From contig UBTA01000043.1 in assembly GCA_900468065.1 (NCBI GenBank), positions 1-64,000 of the forward strand: DNA of 64,000 nucleotides, in the 5' to 3' direction. Of the stretch, positions 34,982 to 43,325 are shown one piece after another. Source of the stretch: Hyphomicrobiales bacterium (GTDB lineage: Bacteria; Pseudomonadota; Alphaproteobacteria; Rhizobiales; Rhizobiaceae). Within the stretch, counting starts at the first letter, position 1, and each line of letters begins with the position of its first letter. A model generated the notes under the pieces. The model did no database searches and was not told the DNA's origin. It saw only the letters and a program-made list of their open reading frames with translations. The translations under genes and the position numbers were made by a program.

Positions 34982-35166
34982 CCCTCCTCTGTCAGCGTCG
35001 CTGATACCTCACCTTCAAGGGGGGAGACCGGGAACCAGCCGCGCCGTTCGTCTCCTTCAACTGGAAGCCGGACCGCCTGGGCCTCGAGCCTGCAGCACGA
35101 GGCAGCAGCATAGGGGGTCCGACCTCCCCCCTTGAGGGGGAGATGTCGCGAAGCGACAGAGGGGGG
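34982..35166. repeat. rhizobial-type intergenic palindromic element
   Basis: Two arms of about 45 bases, 34982-35028 and 35123-35166, are imperfect inverted repeats of each other (each contains CTCTGTC, then a TCGC-rich part, then CTCAAGGGGGGAG in one orientation). They would fold into one long hairpin of about 185 bases with a middle loop. I recognise the end sequence as typical of repeated mosaic elements in Rhizobiaceae intergenic DNA. It sits between nirD and nasA inside the nitrate row and might process or attenuate the transcript. Confidence 0.75.
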
Positions 35167-35185
35167 CATTCCTTGCTCCATGCGC

Positions 35186-35521
35186 CTATTCCGCCGCCAT
35201 CATCAGGCTCTCACGCGCGATGGAGAGCGTACCGTCCTCGTTGCGCACCCGGATCGTTCGCACTTCTCCCTGGTCGGCACCGAGCGCCTTGCCGGTTTCG
35301 AGCGAGATGACCCAGTTGTGCAGCGGGCAGGTGACGGCCTTGGCGTGAACGATGCCCTGGCTCAAGGGACCGCCCTTGTGGGGGCAGTGGTCCTCGATGG
35401 CGAAGACCTCGTTGTCAGAGGTGCGGAAGACAGCGATCTTGCCTTGCGGGGTCTTGACGCAGCGGGCGCCGCGCAGCGGAATGTCGTTGATGTCGCCGAT
35501 TGCGATCCAGTTCATGTCCAT
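35186..35521 (-). CDS. nirD: nitrite reductase small subunit NirD
   Basis: A 111-residue Rieske-like NirD subunit of the assimilatory NAD(P)H nitrite reductase. It has IAIGDINDIPLRGARCVKTPQGKIAVFRTSDNEVFAIEDHCPHKGGPLSQGIVHAKAVTCPLHNWVISLETGKAL. The CPHKGGPLSQG and CPLHNW pieces retain Cys and His at both Rieske ligand positions, suggesting a cluster may bind. The start is the ATG at 35521 after GGAGTGAGGTCA, 5 bases past the nirB stop. It works with NirB in the cytoplasm. Confidence 0.94.
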   Translation of the reverse strand: MDMNWIAIGDINDIPLRGARCVKTPQGKIAVFRTSDNEVFAIEDHCPHKGGPLSQGIVHAKAVTCPLHNWVISLETGKALGADQGEVRTIRVRNEDGTLSIARESLMMAAE

Positions 35522-35526
35522 TGACC

Positions 35527-37977
35527 TCACTCCGCCGCTTCCGAGTATCCAACCGTCGCCATCGGCCGGAATTCATGCTTGTCCTTGCCGGAGACACGCT
35601 CCGACCAGGGGTCGACCTGGGCGTATTTCTGGGAAAAGACGAAGCGTTCGTAATAGGCTTGGCGCTTGTCCGCATCGCCCATGATCTGGCGGCGGATTTC
35701 GTCGAGACCGATGCGCTTTGCCCATTTGTAGATGCGTTCGAGATAACGGCCCTGTTCGCGGTACATCTGGGTTAGCGCCACGATGTATTGCAGCGCCTCA
35801 TCTTCTGTCTTGACGAGGCCCAAAACTTCAGTGCCCTTGATGTCGAGGCCGGCAGCCCCAGCAAAATGGACTTCGAAACCGCTGTCGACGCAGATGATGC
35901 CAATATCCTTGCAGGTTGCCTCGGCGCAGTTTCGCGGACAGCCGGAGACGGCGAGCTTCAGCTTCGCCGGTGTCCAGGATCCCCACATGAACTTTTCGAT
36001 GCGAATGCCAAGACCGGTCGAATCCTGCGTGCCGAAGCGGCACCAGTCGGACCCCACGCAGGTCTTTACCGTGCGCAGGCCCTTGGCATAGGCCTGGCCG
36101 GAGATGAAGCCGGCCTTGCCAAGGTCGGCCCAGACGCCGGGAAGGTCTTCCTTCTCGATGCCGAGAAGGTCGATGCGCTGGCCACCGGTCACCTTCACCA
36201 TCGGTATTTCGAACTTGTCGACCACGTCGGCGATGGCGCGCAGCTCGCCGGAATTGGTAACGCCGCCCCACATGCGTGGCACGACGGAATAGGTGCCGTC
36301 CTTCTGGATGTTGGCGTGGACGCGCTCGTTGATGAAGCGCGACTGATAATCGTCGGCGTATTCGTCCGGCCAGTCGCAGACTAGGTAGTAGTTGAGTGCC
36401 GGTCGGCATTTGGCGCAGCCGCAGGAGGTCTTCCATTCCAGTTCCTGCATGACGGCCGGAATGGTCTTCAGGCCCTTGGCCTTGATCAGGCGGCGCACGT
36501 CGTCATGGCCAAGGTCGGTGCAGGTGCACATCGGCTGGACGGCGGCCGGATTGTAAGCGTCACCGAGCGTGATGGTCATCAACTGCTCGACAAGTCCGGT
36601 GCAGGAGCCGCAGGAGGCGGATGCCTTGGTGTGAGCCCGCACGTCATCGAGAGAGGTCAGTCCCTTGCCGGTGATCGCGCCGGTGATCTTGCCCTTGCAG
36701 ACGCCGTTGCAGCCGCAGATTTCCGCATCATCCGGCAAGGCTGCAACGGCCGCCGTAGGGTCCAGCGTGGACGCCCCTTGGTAGGCCTGGCCGAAAATGA
36801 GCGTCTCGCGCATTTCCGAGACATCGGTGGCTTTCTTCTTCAGATCGTTGAACCAGGCGCCATCGGCGGTTTCGCCGTAAAGCACTGTGCCGATGATGCG
36901 GTTGTCCCTTAGCACCAAGCGCTTGTAGACTCCGGCCGTCGCGTCGCGCAGCACGATCTCTTCGCGATCGTCACCTTCGGCGAAATCGCCCAGCGAAAAG
37001 AGGTTGATGCCTGTGACCTTCAGTTTCGTCGGCGTGTCCGAATGCACGAAGGCGGGCGTGCGGTCTCCAGCCAGATGCGATGCGGCGATGCGGGCCATCT
37101 CATAGAGCGGTGCGACGAGGCCGTAGACCATGCCGCCGACCTCAGCGCATTCGCCAAGCGCCAGGATATCGCCATCGGAGGTCTGCATTCCGGCGTCGAC
37201 GACAATGCCGCGATTGACCGCAAGCCCGGCCTCCTTGGCAAGGCCGGCATTGGGACGGATGCCCACCGCCATAACGACGAGCGTTGCCGGGATGATCGTG
37301 CCATTGTCGAGCTCGATGCCCTCGACCTTACCATCGCCGATGATGGCTTTGGTGTTGGCCTTACAGATGACCTTGATGCCGCGCTCTTCGACGGCCTTTT
37401 GAAGCAGGTAGCCTGCGGCCGGATCGAGCTGGCGCTCCATCAGGCTCGGCATGACATGCAGCACGGTCACATCCATGCCGCGTGAGGCAAGGCCTGCGGC
37501 CGCTTCAAGGCCGAGCAGGCCGCCGCCGATGACGATGGCCTTTTCGCGCGACTGGGCGGCGAGCAGCATCGCCTGCACGTCGTCAAGATCGCGATAGGTG
37601 ATGACGCCGGGCAGATCCTTGCCGGACACCGGAATGATGAAGGGAACGGAGCCGGTGGCGATGACGAGCTTGTCATAGCTTTCGGTCACGCCGTGATCAG
37701 ACGTTACGATCTTCCTCGTGCGGTCGATCGAGACGATCCTGTGGCCCTTGTAAAGCGTGATGCCATGCTCGATGTACCAGCCGTCACCATGGATGACGAT
37801 CTGCTCGTAGGTCTTTTCGCCCGACAGCACCGGCGAGAGCATGATGCGGTCGTAGTTGACGCGCGGTTCGGCGTTGAAGATCGTGACATCGTATAGCCCG
37901 GGCGCCTGTTCGAGAAGATGCTCCAGCATGCGCCCGGGCGCCATGCCATTGCCGATGACGACGAGTTTTTGAGTCAT
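35527..37977 (-). CDS. nirB: NAD(P)H nitrite reductase large subunit NirB
   Basis: An 816-residue siroheme/FAD enzyme that reduces nitrite to ammonium. The N-terminal FAD/NAD(P)H domain has KLVVIGNGMAPGRMLEHLL and a second dinucleotide fold (KAIVIGGGLLGLEAAAGLA). Two BFD-like [2Fe-2S] stretches follow (CGCNGVCKGKI...SCGSCTGLVEQL and CTCTDLGHDDVRRLI...CGCAKCRPALNYYL). The C-terminal sulfite/nitrite reductase domain ends with the 4Fe-4S/siroheme ligands TCVGSDWCRFG and SGCPRNCAEATCKD. It is followed by nirD and preceded, 5 bases away, by the nitrate ABC ATPase gene. Confidence 0.95.
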   Translation of the reverse strand: MTQKLVVIGNGMAPGRMLEHLLEQAPGLYDVTIFNAEPRVNYDRIMLSPVLSGEKTYEQIVIHGDGWYIEHGITLYKGHRIVSIDRTRKIVTSDHGVTESYDKLVIATGSVPFIIPVSGKDLPGVITYRDLDDVQAMLLAAQSREKAIVIGGGLLGLEAAAGLASRGMDVTVLHVMPSLMERQLDPAAGYLLQKAVEERGIKVICKANTKAIIGDGKVEGIELDNGTIIPATLVVMAVGIRPNAGLAKEAGLAVNRGIVVDAGMQTSDGDILALGECAEVGGMVYGLVAPLYEMARIAASHLAGDRTPAFVHSDTPTKLKVTGINLFSLGDFAEGDDREEIVLRDATAGVYKRLVLRDNRIIGTVLYGETADGAWFNDLKKKATDVSEMRETLIFGQAYQGASTLDPTAAVAALPDDAEICGCNGVCKGKITGAITGKGLTSLDDVRAHTKASASCGSCTGLVEQLMTITLGDAYNPAAVQPMCTCTDLGHDDVRRLIKAKGLKTIPAVMQELEWKTSCGCAKCRPALNYYLVCDWPDEYADDYQSRFINERVHANIQKDGTYSVVPRMWGGVTNSGELRAIADVVDKFEIPMVKVTGGQRIDLLGIEKEDLPGVWADLGKAGFISGQAYAKGLRTVKTCVGSDWCRFGTQDSTGLGIRIEKFMWGSWTPAKLKLAVSGCPRNCAEATCKDIGIICVDSGFEVHFAGAAGLDIKGTEVLGLVKTEDEALQYIVALTQMYREQGRYLERIYKWAKRIGLDEIRRQIMGDADKRQAYYERFVFSQKYAQVDPWSERVSGKDKHEFRPMATVGYSEAAE

Positions 37978-37982
37978 GTCGG

Positions 37983-38780
37983 TTACTCCGCAGCTTCGAC
38001 GAAGCGGTGACGTTCGTAGAGGAACTTGAGCACGGCCTCGCGGGACTTAAGGTACGTTCGGTCAGATGCCAGCTCGATGCGGTTGCGCGGCCGGACGATC
38101 GGCACGCCGAGCACTTCGCCGATACAGGCGGCCGGACCGTTGGTCATCATGACGATCCGGTCGGACAAGAGCACAGCCTCGTCGACGTCATGGGTAATCA
38201 TCAGCATGGTATTGCCGAGCCGAAGATGGATATCCATCACAGCGTCCTGCAGATGGGCGCGGGTCAGCGCATCGAGCGCGCCGAACGGCTCGTCGAGCAG
38301 AAGGATCTTCGGTTCCATGGCCAGCGCACGGGCGATGCCCACGCGCTGCTTCATGCCTCCGGAGATTTCCGACGGGCGCTTGTCCTTGGCATGGGCCATC
38401 TGGACGAGGTCGAGATTGACCATCACCCAGTCGTGGCGTTCCACCTTGCTCTTGGTCCTGCCAAAAACCTTGGAGACGGCGAGATTGACGTTCTCATAAA
38501 CCGTCAACCAGGGCAGCAGGCTGTGGTTTTGGAAGACGACGGCGCGTTCCGGGCCAGGTGAATTGACTTCCCGGTTCTCCAAAAGCACGGCTCCGGATGA
38601 GACCGGCGTCAGGCCGGCAATCAAGTTGAGCAAGGTCGACTTGCCGCAGCCGGAATGCCCGATGATCGAGACGAATTCGCCCTTGTTGATCGTCAGGTTG
38701 ATGCCCTTGAGAACCTCGGCCCGGTTCCCCGCCCGATCAAAATGCTTGTCTATGTGGTCGAGTTTCAGATAGGCGCTCAT
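37983..38780 (-). CDS. nrtD: nitrate ABC transporter ATP-binding protein
   Basis: A 265-residue ABC ATPase of the NrtD/SsuB/TauB group. Walker A GHSGCGKST, the Q-loop, the signature SGGMKQRVGIARALAMEP, Walker B ILLLDEPFGALDALTR and the His-loop MITHDVDEA are all present. It powers nitrate uptake by NrtA and NrtB. The start is the ATG at 38780 (MSAYLKLDHIDKHFDRAG), 10 bases after the nrtB stop. Substrate assignment rests on the operon with nirBD and nasA. Confidence 0.92.
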   Translation of the reverse strand: MSAYLKLDHIDKHFDRAGNRAEVLKGINLTINKGEFVSIIGHSGCGKSTLLNLIAGLTPVSSGAVLLENREVNSPGPERAVVFQNHSLLPWLTVYENVNLAVSKVFGRTKSKVERHDWVMVNLDLVQMAHAKDKRPSEISGGMKQRVGIARALAMEPKILLLDEPFGALDALTRAHLQDAVMDIHLRLGNTMLMITHDVDEAVLLSDRIVMMTNGPAACIGEVLGVPIVRPRNRIELASDRTYLKSREAVLKFLYERHRFVEAAE

Positions 38781-38790
38781 GATCTGTGCC

Positions 38791-39684
38791 TCAGTTTGCG
38801 GACGCGCCGCGGGTGACGATGGAGCCGACCGCTGAAACCAGCTTGTCGAGGATGAAGCCGACGACGCCGATATAGGCGAGCGCCACGATGATGTCGGGCA
38901 GGCGCGAGGAGTTCCACGCATCCCAGATAAAGAAGCCGATGCCGACGCCGCCCGTGAGCATTTCGGCTGCGACGATGGCGAGCCAGGACAGGCCTATACC
39001 GATGCGCAGGCCGGTAAAGATGTAGGGTGCTGCCGACGGCAGCATGATCTTGAAGAAGAACTCGAACTGGTTTAGGCACAACACCTTGGCGACGTTCCGA
39101 TAATCCTGCGGAATGTTGCGCACGCCGACGGCCGTGTTGATGATCACCGGCCAGATCGAGGTGATGAAGATCACGAAGATCGCTGAAGGGTTGGAATCCT
39201 GGAACGCCGCCAGCGACAGGGGTAGCCAAGCGAGCGGCGGAACAGTGCGCAGGATCTGAAAGATTGGATCGAGACCGCGCATCGCCCAGATGGACTGGCC
39301 GATCAGCGCGCCGACGAGAACGCCGGTGACGGCGGCAAGGCCGAAGCCATAGGCAACACGTTGTAGCGATATCAGCACGCGCCAGCCGAGGCCGATGTCC
39401 TGCGATCCGAAGTTGAAGAATGGATAGGCGATCAGATCGTAGCTTTCCTGCCAGACCTGCGATGGCGGCGGCAGGGTTGCACCGGCCTCGGAACAGAGCA
39501 CCTGCCAGATGACCAAAATGACGGCCAGAACGATCAGCGGCGGGCCGACATTGCGGCCCACGGCAAGCGCGATTTTTCTGGCGGCGAATTTTGCCACGGG
39601 CCGACCAGGCAGGGCGACGACGCTTGCGCCTGTCTTGGGCAATACAGCCGGTACGATTTTTTCCCTGCGGGCCAATGCGGGCAT
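38791..39684 (-). CDS. nrtB: nitrate ABC transporter permease
   Basis: A 297-residue inner-membrane permease of the NrtB/SsuC family with about six helices. The EAA loop region is seen in PQDYRNVAKVLCLNQFEFFFKIMLPSAAPYIFTGLRIGIGLSWLAIVAAEML. The ATG at 39684 follows AGGAGATATTCC, an excellent ribosome binding site; the longer open frame has no similarity. It transports nitrate (possibly nitrite) delivered by NrtA. Confidence 0.93.
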   Translation of the reverse strand: MPALARREKIVPAVLPKTGASVVALPGRPVAKFAARKIALAVGRNVGPPLIVLAVILVIWQVLCSEAGATLPPPSQVWQESYDLIAYPFFNFGSQDIGLGWRVLISLQRVAYGFGLAAVTGVLVGALIGQSIWAMRGLDPIFQILRTVPPLAWLPLSLAAFQDSNPSAIFVIFITSIWPVIINTAVGVRNIPQDYRNVAKVLCLNQFEFFFKIMLPSAAPYIFTGLRIGIGLSWLAIVAAEMLTGGVGIGFFIWDAWNSSRLPDIIVALAYIGVVGFILDKLVSAVGSIVTRGASAN

Positions 39685-39748
39685 GGAATATCTCCTGAAG
39701 GTGAAGAGGAAAGCCGGTGCAAACGGGTATGCGTCGGCATTGTTTTGG

Positions 39749-41047
39749 TCAGGACGCGGCCTTGATTGACAGGCTGTGGAGATAGGCGGATGGATCTTCC
39801 GGATCGAAGACCTTGCCGTCGAAGAAGGTTTCCTTGCCGCGCGACGTGGTCGCGGGGATGTCGGCGGCGGAAATGCCGAGATCGGTGGCGGCGGCACGCC
39901 AGATGTCTTCGCGGTTCACCTGGTCGACCAGTGACTTGATGTCGGTATCGGGCGCCAGTTTGCCCCAGCGGATGTTCTCGGCCATGAACCAGGTGTCGTG
40001 GCTTTTGAACGGGTAGGACGCGCCGTTCGCCCAGAACTTCATGTAGAGGTCGCTGCCATGAACGACGCGGCCGTTGCCGTAGTTGATGTCGCCCTTCAGC
40101 CGGCCGATGATGTCTTTCACCGGTACGTTGAACCATTGGCGCTTGCCGACGATCGCAGCCATTTCGTCCTTGTTGTCCATGCTTTCGCACCACTGCTGGG
40201 CTTCCATCACGGCCATCATCAGTGCCTTGGCGGCGTTCGGGTTTTTCTCCACCCAGTCGGCGCGCATTCCAAGCGCCTTTTCCGGATGCCCCTTCCAGAT
40301 TTCGCCTGTCGAGGCCGCGGTAAAGCCGATGCCCTGGTTGACCAGCTGCTCGTTCCACGGCTCACCGACGCAGAAGGCATCCATGTTGCCAACCTTCATG
40401 TTCGCGACCATCTGCGGCGGCGGTACGACGATGGTCGAAACGTCCTTGTCCGGGTCGATGCCGCCGGCGGCCAGCCAATAACGGAGCCACAGGTCGTGGG
40501 TGCCGCCCGGGAAGGTCATCGCGACCCTCACTTCACCGCCATCGGCCTTCTTTTTCTCAAAGGCGGCCTTGAGCTTAGAGGCATCGAGCTGGACGCCGGT
40601 GTCGGCATATTCCTTGGCGACGGAGATCGCCTGACTGTCACAGTTGAGGCGAGCGAGGATCGCCATCGGAACTGGAACATTGTTCTGCGTCACCTTGCCG
40701 GTGTGCATCAGGTAGGGCATGGGCGAGAGGATATGCGCGCCGTCGATGCCGTTGGCTGCACCACCGAGCACGAGATTGTCGCGAGTCGCGCCCCAGGAGG
40801 CCTGTTTTGCGACTTCGACGTCTGCAAGCCCGTGCTTTTCGAAGAAGCCCTTTTCCTTGGCAATGATGAGCGATCCTGAGTCGGTCAGCGCGATATAGCC
40901 GAGCTTGACACCAGTCACTTCCGGGCCGGCCGTGGCGGCAAAGGCGCCGGAAGGGAACGCCGTCTTGATCGCTGTGAAGAGTGCTGCGGTCGCTGTCGTC
41001 TTGAGAAGGTCGCGACGGGTGATGCCGTTGCTCAAAGTCGTCGTCAT
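39749..41047 (-). CDS. nrtA: nitrate-binding ABC transporter protein
   Basis: A 432-residue periplasmic-binding protein of the NrtA/CmpA family. The N-terminus is a Tat-type signal (TRRDLLKTTATAALFTAIKT), cleaved near AFA. Family motifs are GYIALTDSGSLIIAKEKGFFEKHGL, NGIDGAHILSPMPYLM, MTFPGGTHDLWLRYWLAAGGIDPD and FCVGEPWNEQLVNQGIG. It captures nitrate in the periplasm. It is the first gene after the sigma-54 promoter and leader RNA at 41048-41245. Confidence 0.94.
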   Translation of the reverse strand: MTTTLSNGITRRDLLKTTATAALFTAIKTAFPSGAFAATAGPEVTGVKLGYIALTDSGSLIIAKEKGFFEKHGLADVEVAKQASWGATRDNLVLGGAANGIDGAHILSPMPYLMHTGKVTQNNVPVPMAILARLNCDSQAISVAKEYADTGVQLDASKLKAAFEKKKADGGEVRVAMTFPGGTHDLWLRYWLAAGGIDPDKDVSTIVVPPPQMVANMKVGNMDAFCVGEPWNEQLVNQGIGFTAASTGEIWKGHPEKALGMRADWVEKNPNAAKALMMAVMEAQQWCESMDNKDEMAAIVGKRQWFNVPVKDIIGRLKGDINYGNGRVVHGSDLYMKFWANGASYPFKSHDTWFMAENIRWGKLAPDTDIKSLVDQVNREDIWRAAATDLGISAADIPATTSRGKETFFDGKVFDPEDPSAYLHSLSIKAAS

Positions 41048-41217
41048 GAACAGGTTCCCTTAAGAGTGGCCGGTCGGATTCTGGGCAATAAAAAACGCCG
41101 CTCGGAGATTTGCGTCTTCGGGAAAAAGGAATCCCGGATTGCAAAACCCTTGCGACGTCGGTGTCTTTGCGAAGGCCTATTTGGCTTCGACTCGCTGCGA
41201 TCGCCATTGACCGCAGC
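41048..41217 (-). promoter_or_regulatory. putative NasT-responsive leader RNA of the nrt operon
   Basis: From the predicted start at about 41217 to the nrtA ATG there are about 170 untranslated bases. They contain a GCTGCG...CGCAGC hairpin, a CGAA-GCC-AAATA-GGC-TTCG hairpin (one bulged C) and, near 41090-41115, a short GC stem (ACGC/GCGT) followed by TTTTTT, which looks like an attenuator. Leaders of this kind are the known targets of the ANTAR antiterminator NasT. The fold was judged by eye. Confidence 0.55.
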
Positions 41218-41228
41218 AATTTATCCCT

Positions 41229-41245
41229 TGCAAACCCTGTGCCAG
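41229..41245 (-). promoter_or_regulatory. sigma-54 (RpoN) promoter of the nrt-nir-nas operon
   Basis: The minus strand reads CTGGCACAGGGTTTGCA: the -24 element TGGCAC and the -12 element TTGCA are exact with the standard 5-base gap. It implies nitrogen control through NtrC. No NtrC site was identified with confidence in the upstream AT-rich part (41246-41407). Confidence 0.85.
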
Positions 41246-41407
41246 TTTCGAAAACAAATACTAGATCATTGAAATTGAACCGATTTTGGTCTAAATTTGA
41301 CCCCTGAGTATTTTTTAACCACAGGGAAAATGTGCAAAAAAAATCGGCGGTTGCTTTTGGCTGGCGAAGTTCAGGTGGGAAATTTTGTGCAACGCAAAAA
41401 GGCTAAG
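41246..41407. other. AT-rich region upstream of the sigma-54 promoter
   Basis: An AT-rich intergenic stretch with A-runs, suited to an activator (NtrC) and IHF upstream of a sigma-54 promoter. No gene is seen. Confidence 0.4.
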
Positions 41408-42694
41408 TCAGAGTTCGTCGCCCAGAGCGCGATCAAATGCGCTATTTCTGACAGGAAAAGCCGCTAGATATTCTGCGATCCTGGTCGGGTCGAAAATCTG
41501 CCCGTCCATGAAGCGATCTCCGTCCATGTCTCCTTCGATGCGGATATCGTCATCCAGGAGTGGCGCGGCGCTCGCGCCAAGCGCCAGGCGGTAGATATCC
41601 GGCCGATAGGCCGAGGCCGCGCCTGTCCTGTCCCTGGATGAGAGCCCAGCCTGTCCCCAGCGAACCATCTGGCTGTAGATCCACAGCGCCTGGCTTGGTC
41701 GCGGATAGTTGGCAAAGTCGGCATGGAATTTGAAGTAACCGTCGATGACGCGGAGATTGCCCTGGTCGTCAAGATTGAACTCGCCTGCCAGAACCCGGCG
41801 GATGATGTCGAAGGGTGCCGCGATGTATCGGCTGTTGGCTAGCGCTTCCGACAAGGCGTCGTGATTGTCCGGCCGGTCGCACCAGCGTGCCGCGGCATCG
41901 AGTGCCACGATCAGGCGGGAGACGGTTTCCGGATGGGTTTGCGCCCATTCGGGCCGCATGCCGATGACTTTTTCCGGTGCGGACGGCCAGATATCCTGCT
42001 TGACGGCGACAATGCGGCCGACGCCACGTTCAGAGGCAACCATATTCCAGGGCGCGCCGACGCAGAACCCGTCGATGGCGCCCGCCGCCAGCGCATCCGA
42101 CGTCATCGGTGGCGGCACGACAACGAGCTTGACGTCACGATCCGGATCGATACCGCCGGCCGCTAGCCAATAGCGGACTTCATAGTTGTGCGATGAGAAG
42201 GGATAGGTGACGCCCAGCGTCGGGAGTGGCTCGCCGCGAGCTTTCATTCCCAGGATAACCTTTGCCAGCGCCAGTGCATTGTCCAGGGCGCTGGCCGTTT
42301 CGATCAGGGATGTCTCTTGTCGCATACGGGCGTAAAGCGTCGTCGACAGGGTAATGGCATTGCCGCCGCGCCCGAGTGAAAACGGGGTAATGGTCGGTGA
42401 AGGGTTGGAGCCCAGGCCCAGCATTGCCGCGACCGGCATTGGTGAGAGCATGTGAGCGATATCGAAATGCCCAAAGGCGAGCCGGTCGCGGACATTGGCC
42501 CAGGAGACGTCCCTGACCAGATCGAGAATGATGCCTTCCTTCCGCGCAAAGCCGAACTCTGACGCTGCAATCAGCACGGAAGCGTCAACGAGCGGAATAA
42601 AGCCGGCCCGCAGGATGCGCGAGCCTTCGCCGGTCAAGCGCGCCGGTGCGGCAAGGCCGTTATTGCCGCTTAAGTCCTTGAGCTTGGTTATCAT
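41408..42694 (-). CDS. nasS: nitrate sensor NasS (NrtA-like, cytoplasmic)
   Basis: The 428-residue protein resembles NrtA (AGFIPLVDASVLIAASEFGF, FDIAHMLSPMPVAAML, VRYWLAAGGIDPDRDVKLVV, GFCVGAPWNMVASERGVG) but has no signal peptide, the hallmark of NasS. NasS binds nitrate in the cytoplasm and, without nitrate, holds NasT inactive. It is directly downstream of nasT (43-bp gap). The ATG at 42694 with GGAG five bases before it is preferred to the in-frame GTG at 42700. Confidence 0.92.
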   Translation of the reverse strand: MITKLKDLSGNNGLAAPARLTGEGSRILRAGFIPLVDASVLIAASEFGFARKEGIILDLVRDVSWANVRDRLAFGHFDIAHMLSPMPVAAMLGLGSNPSPTITPFSLGRGGNAITLSTTLYARMRQETSLIETASALDNALALAKVILGMKARGEPLPTLGVTYPFSSHNYEVRYWLAAGGIDPDRDVKLVVVPPPMTSDALAAGAIDGFCVGAPWNMVASERGVGRIVAVKQDIWPSAPEKVIGMRPEWAQTHPETVSRLIVALDAAARWCDRPDNHDALSEALANSRYIAAPFDIIRRVLAGEFNLDDQGNLRVIDGYFKFHADFANYPRPSQALWIYSQMVRWGQAGLSSRDRTGAASAYRPDIYRLALGASAAPLLDDDIRIEGDMDGDRFMDGQIFDPTRIAEYLAAFPVRNSAFDRALGDEL

Positions 42695-42737
42695 GTTCAC
42701 TCCAATGCCTCCCGCCGGAAGACGTCGCGCCGGGCAA

Positions 42738-43325
42738 TCACATCAGCAATCCCGCCGCGGTGACGACGCTTTGGGCGATATCGCCGATCTTCCTCTTTTC
42801 GTTCATGGCCGTCTGGCGCAGCAGGGCGAAGGCCTGCTCCTCGGAAAGGCCACGCATTTTCATCAGGATGCCCTTGGCGCGCTCAACGATCTTGCGCTCC
42901 TCCAGGGCCGACTTGGCGTCCGCCAGTTCCCGTTGCAGCCGGCTGAAAGCATTGAAACGGCTGACGGCCATGTCGAGAATGGGTTTGACCCGTTCCTTCT
43001 TCAGTCCATCGACAATATAGGCGGATACGCCGGCATCGACCGCAGCCTCGATGGATGCGGTATCCGAGCGATCCACGAACATGGCGATTGGCCGGGCGAC
43101 CGTGCGCGTCAACTGAAATAGATGCTCCATCATGTCGCGGTTGGGATTTTCGAGATCGATGAAGATCACATCCGGCTGCAGTGTTTCGATGATCCGCGCA
43201 ATACCGTTGACCTCGTGAACGACCGTGACCTTCGCGTGTCCAGCCTCTCGCAGTCCCTCCTCGATGATCGACGCGCGGATCGCGTTCTCATCGATGACAA
43301 GAATGGTGAGGTCCAGATAAGCCAT
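42738..43325 (-). CDS. nasT: NasT, ANTAR-domain antiterminator
   Basis: A 195-residue protein with a receiver-like domain (residues 1-125; D57 in VIFIDLENP is kept) and a C-terminal ANTAR RNA-binding domain (residues about 130-190: LQRELADAKSALEERKIVERAKGILMKMRGLSEEQAFALLRQTAM). NasT binds paired hairpins in leader RNA and prevents termination, allowing nitrate gene expression when NasS is released by nitrate. It is the first gene of the nasT-nasS unit; the target leader lies 1.5 kb downstream, before nrtA. Confidence 0.93.
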   Translation of the reverse strand: MAYLDLTILVIDENAIRASIIEEGLREAGHAKVTVVHEVNGIARIIETLQPDVIFIDLENPNRDMMEHLFQLTRTVARPIAMFVDRSDTASIEAAVDAGVSAYIVDGLKKERVKPILDMAVSRFNAFSRLQRELADAKSALEERKIVERAKGILMKMRGLSEEQAFALLRQTAMNEKRKIGDIAQSVVTAAGLLM

